From Paguma larvata (Eukaryota; Chordata; Mammalia; Carnivora; Viverridae), in contig CM057843.1 of NCBI GenBank assembly GCA_030068075.1, positions 14,774,001 through 14,838,000 of the forward strand: a stretch of 64,000 bases of DNA, written 5' to 3'. Position 1 is the stretch's first letter. Each line of letters starts with the position of its first letter. The notes under the pieces are model-generated. The model ran no database searches and was not told where the DNA came from. It worked only from the letters and a program-made list of their open reading frames with translations. The position numbers and the translations under genes are program-made. This document shows, in pieces, positions 10,016-21,462 of this stretch.

Positions 10016-10596
10016 GGCAAAAACCAAGTTCTCTCATTCTGGCTGTTTTAAAGTGTTTGCCCTTCTACCTCACTCTTTCATTCTGATCCAGGCCAAAGTC
10101 AATCTTGCCTCATAATAACTGCCTGTCCTCTTACCTTTCCTGTCACCAGACAACATAAAGTACTCATTAATCTGAGGTAAAATTTTCCTGAACTCTTAAA
10201 GGCATCTCAGAGTCCTTGACCTACTCACCAAAGCTGGTTTTTTTCTTAAGATAACTTAGACCTTGCTAGTCCTCTCCAAAAGAGGTGGCAAACTATGCCT
10301 TCTTCGAATCCATGGCAAAAAGTTTAGAATCTGTATCCTTCTTGCTCCCAAATGCCACTTTCAAAACATTGCTGAACTGTGTGGTATTTGAAAAATTACT
10401 TCTTTGTTCAAATTTCACAGATCTACCTATGATGCCTTTTGTCTCTGGTGTTACAGACTGACTTCTCAAATATTCCTAAGGACAGATAAATGATTTTATC
10501 ACATGGCTCATTATGCCTTGCCATTATTCTTCCGACTTCAAAATGCCAACCGATGCCTTTTCTAGCAGCATAATATCCTACAACTTAAATCCTTTT
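10016..10596. other. Intron sequence, nothing recognised
   Basis: Pyrimidine-rich on the plus strand, possibly further L2-derived sequence, but I cannot align it to a named family by eye. Confidence 0.35.
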
Positions 10597-10752
10597 GGGG
10601 CACCTGGATGACTCAGTCAGTTGGGTTCGAACCCCACATTGGGCTCTGTGCCCGCAGTGCAGAGCCTGCTTGAGATTCTCTCTCTCCCTCTCTCTGCCCA
10701 CACTGTCTCTATCTCAAAAATAAATAAATAAAACTTCCAAGAAAAAAAAAAA
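10597..10752 (+). mobile_element. SINEC_Fc with an internal deletion
   Basis: Head GGGGCACCTGGATGACTCAG is joined almost directly to the B-box region (GTTGGGTTCGAACCCCAC), so the stretch between A and B boxes is missing. CT-rich middle and AATAAATAAATAAA tail are present. Confidence 0.88.
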
Positions 10753-12427
10753 GACACACTTTCAGGTCACGCCCATTAAACTCCCTAAATGGTAAGTCAC
10801 AACTGCCACCCTCAGTGGGCACTGCTATACCGCCAAGATCCTGAAATGGGAAAATCTTCCCTATAGCGATCACTCGTGCCCCACCCATCCCACCTTTTCA
10901 TGGTTGTTGATCCTGGTTGTCCTCATCGTGACCTTTGATCCCTTTGTTCTGTGAACTGTCACAGTGCATCAGGAAGAACTGTATCTACTTTTCCATCATG
11001 ACCCCTCACGAACTCATTTCAATGCCACGGTTCCCTCACTTGCTTTATCTGACTTTCCTGATTTCTCACCTCGGTAAATGTCAGTTTCCTTTTCTTCTGT
11101 TCATTGTTACTAGAAAATACTATGAAATCAGGAAGATTTTCACACCTCCACTTTCCAAACATTGACAAGGTCAGCTTTCCAACCTGGCATGTTTTATTCA
11201 CCTTGATAAGGTGCCTGACTCCCTAGTATGCCTAATGGCGTCGAGACTGGTTTCAAATGCTAATAACCTCAAGCCACCCACCTGCCACAAATATAGCATT
11301 CGGAACAGACAAGATGGCGCACCAACAATAAACCTGGCTCTTTGCAAGTGGGCTACTGAACCCAGAAAATGGTTTATGGCCCTAAAAAAATGACAGGGAG
11401 CTATCAACTCAGCAGATGAGTAAAGAGGTTCAATATTCTCTTAGATTTGGTGAATGTATAATTTAATCCCCTAATACTTTTCTATCTCTAATGCCAACCA
11501 GTGTTCTGAAGAAAGCAAGCGATCCCTCAAATTCCCTGCTGTCTGGAATCCAGCCAACAGCTGACTTTGCTCCTCCTTCCTTCGTGTCAGGGACTGAGAA
11601 GCAAGGTAGCACCTGCTTCAACCAGTCAATGGGAAGACGAGGTCAGGATCTCTTTTGAAGCCCACCCCCAATTCTGCAGAAGGCGTGGACAGGATCCAAA
11701 GAAGCTGATGGAGTCGCTAAACAGTCTGTGGAGGTGTACGACACCTCAGGGCAGAACCTCCATCAAGGCAGAATCCACATGAACTGGGCAGGAGTGGGTG
11801 GAGAGGGAGAGCCAGGGAGGCCAGGGAGAACAGTCGGTATTTACCTCTGGGTGACGTGCATCGAGACCCACTGTAATGACCTCCAAAGCGTTAAAGAGAG
11901 TAAGGAATAACCTCCGATTTTAACAAGCGATTGGAATTGCTTTTGTTTCAGACAAATCTGCAAAGAGAAGTGTCAGTCCCACTGTCCGGGATGGGGGTTA
12001 CAGGTTACAACCCTCAAAACCTTCGGCAGGTCAGCTGGAGTAGAAATCCATGGTTTCAAAGGGAAATTCATCAAAAGGTCCCCTAAGAGACAGAGGTATT
12101 CCCATTAGCTTCCTGTCCGGGTTTCTCCCTCCTGAAGGCCAACACTTCATAGTGCATAAAAAAGAGGTTTCATTCTGTGAGGGAGGATCTCATGGCATGA
12201 CATTCAAAAGAACAAGCCTATAGTCAACTAGAAACATACGGGACACAAAAAGAATGAAGTCCTACCTCAGCCACTGAGTTTTTTAAGTAGTTCAGGCAGT
12301 AAACAGAAAATGTCTTATCAAAATATACTTAAAAAGTAATGCCTTGAAGCCAACTGAATTTGAGACTACTTTCCTGAAGAATAAAAGCTGTCAACCGCCA
12401 GAAAACCCCGCTGTGAAGGTGACAAAG
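10753..12427. other. Intron sequence, nothing recognised
   Basis: About 1.7 kb of mixed composition. Small open frames of 60-76 codons (10935-11165, 11567-11782) have no recognisable domain and no splice context. No named repeat could be assigned. Confidence 0.4.
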
Positions 12428-12650
12428 GTACTGGTCGCTACCATTTACTGGGCACTCCCTTTGTGCTCGACACCACACTCTAAGGACTTCACGTGGACAC
12501 ATAACACCTAGTGCTCACGTCAGCCCTACAAGGGAAGTATTACTGTTCCCTCTCTCTCCGATGTGTAACCACGGCTCGGCAAGTGAAAGGACACGTCTAG
12601 GGTCACATAGAGGCAGAGCATTTGGGGTCTAAAGCTCTTTCCATTACACC
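12428..12650 (+). mobile_element. MIR SINE
   Basis: Recognisable MIR order: 'CATTTACTGGGCACTC', 'CTCACGTCAGCCCTACAAGG', 'GGAAGTATTACTGTTCC', 'AGGGTCACATAGAGGCAGAG'. Old and diverged. Confidence 0.75.
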
Positions 12651-13714
12651 CAACTTTTCGTTTTTTTACATCCCACTTCTTAAACCTATCTAAAACCATC
12701 TATTGTCTATCCAACAACTTAGTCGGAAACTCTCCCAGCTTCAAAAACTAATACGTTTACATAAGTATATGCTTGCTCAATACCTTTGAGGAATAAAAAC
12801 ATGCTGACATATTTAAAGAGGAAGATGTTGTCAGAAGGAAGGAAGGGTACAAATTCTTGTGAAATGTAATCAAGTATTTGGAAATGAAGAATGCGGTTTC
12901 CGAACAATGACTTGCTTTATTGTAGGTCACTAGCAGGTGCCACAGTAATTCTAGCTGCACAGTGACAGACTTATTAGATGGGAGTTTATGCTGGAAAGTA
13001 AGAAGAAGTTCTTAGTTCTAACAAAAATGTTACACATAGAATCAAATTACTACTTGGCATGGTATTTATAAATCTAGACCCCAAATAGTAACACTTGATG
13101 AGTGGCTTTTGGCTTCCCATCTTTGATATGTATTCATCGCTTCAACTAAAATTTATGAAGAACACACTTGCTCCTGTCATGGGATGCTAGGAAGTTGAAC
13201 GGTGAAACGGTTTAGGCAGTAGCTAATGGAATTTTGAGTTAAGACTTTTGCCAATAATAATCTCTGAACACAAGTCTAACAAAAATACGATTATCTGTCT
13301 CATTTCCCTATGATTCTAAGATTAAACTCATTTTCAGAATAAATAATATGCAAGGTTCCATACAGCGATAGCAGGTTAAAAAACGAACCTCGCAAAAAGT
13401 TTGGGGGGCAGGGGAGATGGGAAAAGCAATCAAATAAAAACTGAAAGGATCAGGCATAAACTTCAACAGAACTCTACAGTCTTGAAATGCATCTGCCCAA
13501 GTGCTCTGGGGTCACCTGTGGTAACTCCTACTGATTCACACTTGATTGGATAACAGAGCAGTAAAGTGATTTTCAAATTAGTTGGATCTCTGTTATCTAC
13601 CAAGGTAAAATCAAGACACACCGATTTAAAAATTCTTAACTTGTAACTAGATTCTTTTTTTAAAAAAAGAAGTCATTTCGAAACTTTTTTCTATACAGCA
13701 TATTTATACATTCT
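12651..13714. other. Intron sequence, nothing recognised
   Basis: AT-rich with no repeat family that I can name and no splice-flanked open frame matching NCOR1. Confidence 0.4.
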
Positions 13715-14190
13715 CAATCCAGATCTGTTTCCTAAACTCCAGGCTTCTACGTCTAACTTCCCACCTTACATCTCCACTTGGACATCTAATATGTATCTGA
13801 AATTCGGCACGTCCCAATTCTTCCCCCCAAATCTGCCACTCCTTCAGTGATGCCTACACGGCAAGGCAACCCCACAAGCCAAATCTTGGGTTACCTTTGA
13901 TAAGTGTCCTCGAATCCCCCACAATCAATCCATCGGCAAAACTTTGGATTTTACCTCATCTTCGAAAATACATCCAGAAACAGACCGGATCTCCCTACCT
14001 CCCTCACTAGAGTCTAGTCCAAGCCACTGGGAGGATTAACAGAACCTCCTGGATGGTCTCCCTGCTTCTGCCCCAGCCTCCCTTACAATCTAGTCTCAAC
14101 AGAGCAGTCAGAATGATCCTGCCACTACTAAAATCTGACGCCAGTCTTCTGCTCAAAAGTCCAATGGCTCCTCCTCTGGTATCAGCTCTA
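13715..14190 (+). mobile_element. L2 LINE fragment (reverse transcriptase region)
   Basis: The stretch 'CATCTCCACTTGGACATC' (13770), 'CCCAATTCTTCCCCCCAA', 'ATACATCCAGAAACAGACC', 'TGGATGGTCTCCCTGCTTC' and 'CAACAGAGCAGTCAGAATGA' follows the L2 ORF2 3' half in the right order. It has many frame breaks. Confidence 0.72.
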
Positions 14191-14921
14191 ATGTCATTCA
14201 TTTCTACAAACACGAGCCCTTAAACTCACACCACCTAATTTTGGAAAACCTGTCCATCTATTCGGACACAAATGGAATGAAGTACGCGGCAATAAAGACA
14301 CAGAGATAAGATTCTTCTGGTCTGAGATGGTGCTAGGTTTCCAGCATTCAACGCTCTCCTCTCCCAAATTCCCAGTGAAATAACCAGAAAAACATAAAAC
14401 TAGAGAAAAAATCTTCGAGGTAATAACTCAAAAGCTAATGTGGGTGAGAACAGACTGATGGAAACCCCAAACTGAGCCTACCTAGGGTCAAGGTGAGGGC
14501 ACACATGAACAATCTCAGTTCCGTAAATGCATGCTGGGACGCACTACGGGTGTGAGCACACAGAACAAGAATGTGCAGAGACGATGCTAATACGGCTGGA
14601 ACTTAACAAGCCTAGGTATGCCACAGAGAGTGGTGGGATAGGGTACCAGGTAACTTTAGGCTGGAAAATGAATGCTTCAGGGTAACAGAGACATTCTCTG
14701 TCACACAGAATTTCCTGCTAGAGCCTTCTCTATCAATACAAGCAACGGACTGCTAACTCTACAAAGGTAAGATAAAATAAATATCAAATTACCCCCTACA
14801 TTCTCTGGGATTGAAAATTTGAGACTATATATAAATACGAAATATGTACCTTCTAACAATTCAAATTACAAATAATACTCGGTAAGAAGGAACAAAGCTA
14901 TTATTAAAAATCTGCAGCTGA
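14191..14921. other. Intron sequence, nothing recognised
   Basis: The segment around 14280-14480 ('CTGAGATGGTGCTAGGTTTC', 'AACCAGAAAAACATAAAACT') could be an old L1 remnant, but I cannot support that. Confidence 0.35.
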
Positions 14922-15045
14922 GGGGCGCCTGGGTGGCTCCGTCGGTTAAGCGTCTGACTTCAGCTCAGGTAATGATCTTGGTCAGCACAAGTCTGTGCTG
15001 ACAGCTCAGAGCCTGGAGCCTGCTTTGGAGTCTGTGTCTCTCATG
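14922..15045 (+). mobile_element. SINEC_Fc lacking its CT-rich region and A-tail
   Basis: Head GGGGCGCCTGGGTGGCTCCG through 'GGAGCCTGCTTTGGAGTCTG' and then an abrupt stop at 'TCTCTCATG'. An 18-base target duplication with one mismatch (TTAAAAATCTGCAGCTGA at 14904-14921, TTAAAAATCTGTAGCTGA from 15046) brackets the shortened element. A stretch between boxes A and B is also altered. Confidence 0.88.
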
Positions 15046-16438
15046 TTAAAAATCTGTAGCTGAAACTTGTTTAAAATGCAGATGGGCTCCAGCATCTCCA
15101 GCTAATTTGTTCGATTCCACTTTCTCTGTGGGAAGCGCTGGTGCCTTTTAGCAGAACAGCATTTCCTGCCTCACTGCCAACATTCGGTGTGCTCCCCGGC
15201 AGGTAGCGACGCTTGGTGGAGCTCCACGTCGTGCTCTCTCTCTGTGTGTCTACAGTACCAGCTGCGTCGCTGTACGAGCAGGCTCTCTCCTCCCTTTCGA
15301 ACCTCATCACCCATTTCTCTGTTCCCCGTCATAAGCAAGTCTTACAGACGGGGGCACGCCTGCACTGCGGCCACCCGCGCACCTTCCACACCCCCTTCCG
15401 CTCACCACCATCTTATTTCCGGCCTCCTCACCAACCCACTGAAAACGCATGCTGAGGGCACCTCAGCCACGCAACCTCCAGCAGCATTTCACACAGTCGG
15501 CTCGTGAACCACTCCCTATACTTTTACTGACCAAGAAATACTGTTCCCGAAGAATGTGTAATCACACATCCTGTCCTGTAAGGTAGCAGTATTCTGTAGG
15601 AAACAGTGACCCAGAAAACGCAACAGGTTATGGCTACAGATAAAGAGAGAACTTTACAGGTCAAATAATCTGTATCTGGTGAGCTGATACAGCTGTACCT
15701 GGTGAGCTGTATCTGGTGGCTAAGGAAAGAAAGAGTGGCTGTGCGGGAAACCGGGAGAGATTCAGGATCACTAATCAGCAGTCAGTGGCTGAGTGCGAGA
15801 CGAACCCGGGTGCGGAGAGCAAGGGCGGCCTCGCTGGAACCGCACCTGGGAGCAGCGACAGCTGCAGGTCTCTCATCTTGAAGAAAATAGTTTTTGAAGT
15901 ACTGCACTGCAACTGTGAAAACATACACTGCGCTGTATTAAAAGCTATCTTTTAAGATCAAGTGCTTTTTAAGATAAATTATCTAAACTCCAGGAATGAA
16001 GTGAATCTGAAACAAAGGCAGGTCCCCGGTATGCCAGTAAATTACCTTCTACGCTAATTACCGTGCTCTATGTCTCTGCATTTCTCCCATATTCTACCTG
16101 CCCTCCTCAGACAAAAGGACTGGTAAGGATGGCATTATTAAATGAGGTGCTATGGGCCCCTTATTTACATGATCACTGTGGACACTGACAGGCACAATTT
16201 AGACAATACAGAAGTATAAAACTCTTCTCATTAATTCCAGTACATTCAAAATAGATGATGTAACACATTAAATATATATGAATTTCAAAAGAGTAACATG
16301 TTCGTAACACCCTAGTTATTCAATGAAATGTCAATCGCTAAAATACACATTATTAAGTACAAGACTCCGGGTGTAACATTTTTCGTCTCCGTATCTCCAC
16401 CAAGCCTGAAACACCTTGGATACAGTAATGAAACACAC
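15046..16438. other. Intron sequence, nothing recognised
   Basis: Holds a locally GC-richer block (about 15150-15500) with overlapping 106- and 80-codon plus-strand frames and a 79-codon minus-strand frame (15071-15310); none has a recognisable domain. The rest is AT-rich. Confidence 0.4.
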
Positions 16439-16540
16439 CTGGTTTCTTCCTCTGCGTTTTCCATAATTCCTTCTTACCAGGGCTTTATAATTCTCATTTT
16501 TCTTGGTTAAGTAGTAATACAAAACACAATCAGGAACACT
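16439..16540 (-). CDS. NCOR1: NCOR1 coding exon 14: end of SANT1
   Basis: This exon has 102 bases, phase 0 at both ends, 34 codons, near residues 471-504. It reads [19 protein letters not shown], then [15 protein letters not shown]. It encodes the third helix of the SANT1 domain, part of the deacetylase-activating domain that binds HDAC3 with inositol phosphate in the human protein; the [11 protein letters not shown] helix is the signature. A basic tail ([11 protein letters not shown]) follows. The acceptor is TTCCTTACAG ahead of 16540 and the donor is CAG|GTGTGT after 16439. The donor is weaker than the usual GTAAGT. Skipping this exon would keep the frame but would remove half of SANT1. Confidence 0.98.
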
Positions 16541-17202
16541 CTGTAAGGAAAAAAAGTATTTTGAAGAGCCAAGGAAATAATTTTTTTTTTTTAAGAATCG
16601 AGTAACACTTTCAAGGGAAATCTCTGGTGTTCTCAAGGTATAAATTAAGGAGAAACATATGGGTAGCATTTTAAGGCATGTCTAAGCTCTAAAAATATAT
16701 TCATTAAATTTACTATTTTAATGATTACAGTTGTCCTAATCCAAATTATGTAAAAGATACCAGGAGCTATCAGAAACATGCAAGCACTTCCTTATTAAGG
16801 AGTAACTAAATTCTCTTTCTTGTTACAGGTATGTAAATATTCAAAATGTCTCTTTAAATATTTTGCTCAAAAACACTATGGCCAATCCGTTGTAGGAAAA
16901 TTTTTCAGGGAAAATCAGGATTCTGAGATTTTAATCAGAAATTGAGTAAGGTTTAAAATGCATTACAGTCTCTATGTTTCTAGGAAAATCCAAGTTCAGG
17001 CTGTTTTGCATGGATTATGAAAATCAGACTATGTTCTGTGCTTACAATTTGTTACGTAATTATAAATATCGCTATGCTGGTCACAAGAGAATCTTTATAA
17101 AAATCTATTCTATGTAACTACTTCTGTATATTAGAGCACAAAAACTTCAAAGTAGCGACCACCACAAACCTATAAACATTCTCAAGGCAAACCGTTTCTT
17201 AC
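16541..17202. other. Intron between exons 14 and 13
   Basis: A 662-base AT-rich intron with no repeat that I recognise. Confidence 0.6.
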
Positions 17203-17257
17203 CTTCCTTTCCAAGTAGGATGCAATTAGTCCAAAGTTTTTTGGATGCTGGATAAAC
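17203..17257 (-). CDS. NCOR1: NCOR1 coding exon 13: middle of SANT1
   Basis: This small exon has 55 bases (phase 2 in, phase 0 out). The first base completes a lysine codon; the next 18 codons read FIQHPKNFGLIASYLERK, the second helix of SANT1 (near residues 453-470). The aromatic and hydrophobic positions of the Myb/SANT fold are intact. The acceptor is TTTACTCAG with a long upstream pyrimidine tract (on the plus strand a 20-base A/G-rich run at about 17263-17290). The donor is AAG|GTAAGA. Confidence 0.98.
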
Positions 17258-17807
17258 CTGAGTAAAAAAAAAAAGAAAAAAAAAAAAAGAACACATACAC
17301 ACATACACACAAACATTTTAACAACTTAAAAAGAGGTGGAGCGGGAAGAGGGGGAACCTCGAGAACAGAAATATTAGTACGGCCTCTTTCCCAGGGATCC
17401 CTAACTGCCAACTTGAGGAACAAGAGCAGAATCACTAGAGTCTTTTCCGGGCACAGATTCCTGGGCACCATCCACCAGGAACCAACTGGGTTGGTCTATG
17501 GTACAGCACAGAAATCTGGACTTTTAAAAAGCACCCCCAGGTGATTCGGACATCACCCAAGTTTGGGTACCACACTTCACATGACTCTGTAACCCCAGTT
17601 CAGATCTCGTCTGTTACCCATGTCCCCATCTGCGAGCCTATGGGGAGATCATATCAAATCTACATTCTCTACTTTCCACAGGATCCATTCAAATGTCAAA
17701 AGGGGACCAAGTTTTTGGAGAAACACTTCAATTTACAAGTGAATGCCAAATATTGTTCACGAATTTATGTAAGCTTCTATTAGAAAACAATTTAAAGTTT
17801 GAATTAC
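17258..17807. other. Intron between exons 13 and 12, with an hAT-Charlie (MER5-type) remnant
   Basis: At about 17490-17580 the text 'AAGCACCCCCAGGTGATTC' and 'GTTTGGGTACCACACT' resembles the end of a MER5-type hAT-Charlie DNA transposon. The rest of the 550-base intron is not recognised. Confidence 0.55.
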
Positions 17808-17986
17808 TTGTCCTTAAAGATCTCCTTCTCGTGGTCAGTCCAAACATTCATAAACTGCCTATCTTTATAAACTTTCATAGGGTCTTCCATGAGTCCGTTC
17901 ATGTTGATGAACTTGACCCGTCTCTGTTCTGCGTCAAACATCATAGGTGGGATCACAGAGAGTTGCCGCATTTGTTTCTCATTATT
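17808..17986 (-). CDS. NCOR1: NCOR1 coding exon 12: lead-in and first helix of SANT1
   Basis: This exon has 179 bases (phase 0 in, phase 2 out) and 59 codons, near residues 393-451. It starts NNEKQMRQLSVIPPMMFDAE and ends WTDHEKEIFKD. It encodes the segment just before the SANT1 fold, including VKFINMNGLMEDPMKVYKDR, which in the human protein belongs to the deacetylase-activating domain wrapped round HDAC3, and then the first SANT helix with its key tryptophan (NVWTDHEKEIF). The acceptor is TTTTTTGCAG ahead of 17986 and the donor is AA|GTAATT, splitting a lysine codon. Confidence 0.98.
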
Positions 17987-18170
17987 CTGCAAAAAAGAAA
18001 AAAAAAAGTAAACAAACATGATTTCTGGAGAATATAATTTAAAGAGGGCCATAGACCAGCTATCATAATAGAAACCAGAGGAACCACATACGTAATGTCA
18101 ATAGCAGTGTGTACCATATCATCTAACATATAGTAATTACTCATATACCTAATAAACACTCATTAAATGA
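17987..18170. other. Start of the intron between exons 12 and 11
   Basis: Unrecognised AT-rich intron sequence up to the next SINE. Confidence 0.4.
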
Positions 18171-18382
18171 GGGGCACCTGGGGGGCTCAGTCAGTTAAGT
18201 GTCCGACTTCAGCTCAGGTCATGATCTCACAGTTTGTGAGTTCAAGCCCCACGTCAGATTCTGTGCTGACAGCTCAGAGCCTGGAGCCTGCTTCAGATTC
18301 TATGTCTCCCTCTCTCTCTCTCTGCCCCTCCCCGGCTTGTGCTCTCTCTCTTTCTCAAAAATAAATAAACATTAAAAAAAAC
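18171..18382 (+). mobile_element. SINEC_Fc, full length
   Basis: Head GGGGCACCTGGGGGGCTCAG to tail AATAAATAAACATTAAAAAA. A target duplication of about 15 bases (ACTCATTAAATGA at 18158-18170, GCTCATTAAATGA after the tail) is visible. Confidence 0.93.
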
Positions 18383-18496
18383 ACGCTCATTAAATGAATT
18401 CTAGGGACAGAGGTTATACATGTTATTTTTTATATCCCACTACCACAATTTAAGAAGAGTTTTTCACTTAAAAGAAGTAGATATCTCAAGTAATAA

Positions 18497-18831
18497 ATGT
18501 TTATTTATTTTATTTTTTTAAGTAGGCTTCACACCTAATGAGGAGCCCAACACAGGTCTTGAACTCACGACCCTGAGATCAAGAGTCTGACGCAGAGGGG
18601 CACCTGGGTGGCTCATTTGGTTAAGCATCTGACCCTTGATTTCAGCTCAGGTCATGATCTCACAGTTTCTGAGATGGAGCCCCATGCTGGGCTTCACGCT
18701 GACAGTGCAGAGCCTGCTTGGGAGTCTCTCTCTCTCTGCCCCTCTCCCACCTGTGCACTATCTCTATCAAAGTAAATAAACATTAAAAGAAAAAGTCAGA
18801 CATTTAACCAACTAAGCCACCCAAGCACCCC
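18497..18831 (-). mobile_element. Older carnivore SINE, minus strand, split by a younger SINE
   Basis: The outer element is read on the minus strand: its head and A box lie at about 18802-18831 (GGGGTGCTTGGGTGGCTTAG), the rest and the T-rich tail at 18497-18596. The younger plus-strand SINE (18597-18801) sits between the two halves, with AGAGTCTGACG / AAAGTCAGACA at the joins as a decayed target duplication. Confidence 0.82.
18597..18801 (+). mobile_element. SINEC_Fc inserted inside an older SINE
   Basis: Head GGGGCACCTGGGTGGCTCAT, 'GACCCTTGATTTCAGCTCAGG' variant middle, CT-rich region and 'AAAGTAAATAAACATTAAAA' tail. It interrupts the minus-strand SINE around it. Confidence 0.88.
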
Positions 18832-19656
18832 AGATAATAAAATTTTCGACCTAAAGGATACAAAGTAATGTCAAGTTCATTGAAATAATGATCTTAAGAA
18901 ACATTTAATTACATTAACAGTCTTATTTTTAAAAGTCTTAATGTCATTTTAGACAATAAATATTAATGTCATTTTAGAGACCAATAAATAGGGAAAAAAG
19001 CGAACAGGCACCAAAGTCCTAAGGGCACTGATTTAAATTAATTAAATTCACATGTATAATACTTCTTGCTAATCCTACATAATCTCTCCACTGAAAATTG
19101 AAGACTGTTATCCTTAGAATTTCAAATAAAACTTTGTTCCGTCTATATAATTAGTTTTTCCCAAAGTTTAATTTTGGAAGTTTATAAGCACAAATTTCTG
19201 TGAAAAACCTTTAACCAAAATTACAGGTATTGACCCCAACACAAAGCTAGGTTTTTTTCCCCCAAACCTTTTCCTCACAGAAGTGGATACCACCTTACAC
19301 TCCATCCTTACGAAGTGTCTAATTTTGTGGGGTACTCTCAATCAGTCTGAATGGCAAAGAACAGCTTGGGGCAAACACATCAGCTTGAAGTACCGCCTCA
19401 GGTGGTACCAGTTTGGGATGCTTACAGATGCGTCCTAATGAAATCAGTCAAAAAGCAAGCAACGAAATTAACACAAATTTAGTCATCATTGCAGGGATTA
19501 TGACCACAAATTTTGAAATGTACAGCAATTGAATCACTGTCTTTGATCATTACTTAAGGAGACCACCACATTCAAATAAGCAAGACCTTCAGGACTGCAA
19601 CATGAGGTTTTCTGGCGATGGGGGTGGGGGGTGGGGTTCCGGGGCGGATGGTGGTC
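18832..19656. other. Intron sequence, nothing recognised
   Basis: AT-rich. It contains a local direct repeat of about 20 bases ('TTAATGTCATTTTAGA' at about 18938 and 18963). No named element. Confidence 0.4.
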
Positions 19657-19682
19657 GTGGGGGGGGGGGGGGGGGTGGTGGT

Positions 19683-19758
<76 letters not shown>
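19657..19758 (+). repeat. Compound microsatellite (G)n(GGT)n(TG)n
   Basis: A G run of about 16 bases (about 19659-19675) followed by GGTGGTGGT and then about 37 TG dinucleotides, ending TGCGTGCGCAC. Open frames made of alternating Thr-His or Val-Cys here are just translations of the repeat. Such a tract is expected to vary in length between animals and can form Z-DNA. Confidence 0.97.
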
Positions 19759-19762
<4 letters not shown>

Positions 19763-20029
19763 CGCACTCTTTAATTGTAGTTGATAACACAGATGAGGTT
19801 TATAAAAAAAAAAATAGTATATAAAATCGAAACCAGAAAAACTAAATAAACGGGAGCTGGCGTTTGGACCAATCTTCAGAGATGGTCTGAACGGGAGCTA
19901 AGAAGACTCATGTTAAGGACGGAAGCTTCTTCTTACTCAGCACTGACTGACTGATGCCACGTGACATCTCTCCCCCATGCTCCCCTGGCTAGAGAACACT
20001 GGAGAACCGACCCGCACCTCAGGTCCACA

Positions 20030-20370
20030 GCTCAACACACAAATACCCGCACAATACACGCTCCTTCGTTCTTCTAGAAAATGGCAGCACCGCTCAGCCC
20101 TCTAACCTAGAAACGGAGGAGTCGCTTTCCACTTCTCTTCTTTCTCAATCCATCTTGCTCTGCCCACTCCGCCGCGGATGAATCTCTCCTGTCAGTCTGC
20201 TCCCGTACATCCATCCCTGCCGCTCTTGCCCCGATTCAGGCCCTTATCTTTATCTGAACCGCCTCCTCGCCTCTTTCCAGGCCTCCTGCTGCCAAAGCCA
20301 TCTGCGTAAAATGCCAACAACCATCGTGCGACTGCCTGGTTTAAAACCTTGAGTGGTTGGCCAGTCTTTG
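20030..20370 (+). mobile_element. L2 LINE fragment
   Basis: Segments such as 'CCACTTCTCTTCTTTCTCAATCC', 'CTGTCAGTCTGCTCCCG' and 'AAACCTTGAGTGGTTGGCC' fit the L2 reverse-transcriptase 3' half in order. Highly decayed. Confidence 0.5.
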
Positions 20371-20490
20371 GGACAGTCCAAGCTCTATAAATGTTCCCTC
20401 ATTGATGTACAAGCAAACCCTTAGTTCCTGGGGTAGGAGGCTAAAATGCCTGAATAATCAATGAATTAAAAATTAAATTAACTGCCTTAC

Positions 20491-20581
20491 CTCCTGCTCA
20501 GAGAGCCCATCAATAATTTCAGAAATCTCATGCTCGCTCCTGGCAATGGTGGCTGAAAGACCAGCTCCCCTCTGCCCAACT
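20491..20581 (-). CDS. NCOR1: NCOR1 coding exon 11
   Basis: This exon has 91 bases (phase 2 in, phase 0 out). The first base completes an arginine codon and 30 codons follow, near residues 363-392: VGQRGAGLSATIARSEHEIS, then EIIDGLSEQE. It connects the charged helical region of repression domain 1 to the SANT1 module. The acceptor is TGTATTTAG ahead of 20581 and the donor is GAG|GTAAGG. Confidence 0.98.
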
Positions 20582-20789
20582 CTAAATACAAGAAAGAAAG
20601 TATAATATATTTAAAGGCATTTCATAAAGAAGACATAAATTAAGGTACTTTTATATACATTACTCTTCTGAATGGGACTTTTTTAATGACTAGAAGTCAG
20701 AGAAGAAATGCTATTGAGCCACTACTTTTAAGTAATATGCTTGAAGATTAGAATTCTATATAAGAAACATTTAAATGTTGAGATTAGGA
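20582..20789. other. Intron sequence, nothing recognised
   Basis: Short AT-rich intron piece before the next SINE. Confidence 0.4.
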
Positions 20790-21018
20790 TTTTTTAAGTT
20801 TTTTTCATTTTTGTTTTTAAGGGTTTTGTTTTTGTTTTTTTGAGCAAGAAATAGAGAGCAAGCAGGGGAGGGGCAGAGAGAGAGAGAGACAGAATCCGAA
20901 GCAGGATCTACACTGTCAGCGCAGAGCCCGATGCAGGGCTCAGACTCACAAACTGTGAGATCATGACCTGAACTGAAGTCAAGAGTCAGACTAACCAACT
21001 GAGCCACCCAGGTGCCCC
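20790..21018 (-). mobile_element. SINEC_Fc, reverse orientation
   Basis: On the minus strand: head GGGGCACCTGGGTGGCTCAG ending at 21018, B box, CT-rich region, then a T-rich plus-strand tail at 20790-20845. Confidence 0.92.
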
Positions 21019-21462
21019 TGAGGTTTAGGTTTAAAGGTTACATGTCCAAGTTCAAATGGTAGAATCACTTATGGGAAACTTCTGGAAAACCACGGGTATT
21101 GGTGACATTTCCATTTCAAATAGTAATCTTTGCCTTCCAGAGTAGACAGCCGACTTTGAAAAAATACATTAAATATTGTTTTAAAGGGGGGAGAACAACC
21201 CTCAGCCCTCACAAAAACTTAATCATGATGAAAAGAATTTAGGCTTACATCTATCCTTACAAGAGATAGTGGAGAAGAAGCATCCACTTTTGCAGAAAAC
21301 TTGTTCCGTAAAGTAAAAACAAATCAGAAACTACCTGCCAATACCAAAGAATTTCTTAATTAGCAATCTATCTAAATACTCTTTGGTCATGTTGCTAGGT
21401 AATGTCTATTCTTTTTAACTATCATTTCTAAAGGAATGGGTATCTTTAAGAACAGAAGAACT
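21019..21462. other. Intron sequence, nothing recognised
   Basis: AT-rich intron between two SINEs; no element identified. Confidence 0.4.

Noticed and set aside
19534..19824. His/Thr-repeat and Cys/Val-repeat proteins
   Set aside because: These are the (TG)n microsatellite read in several frames.
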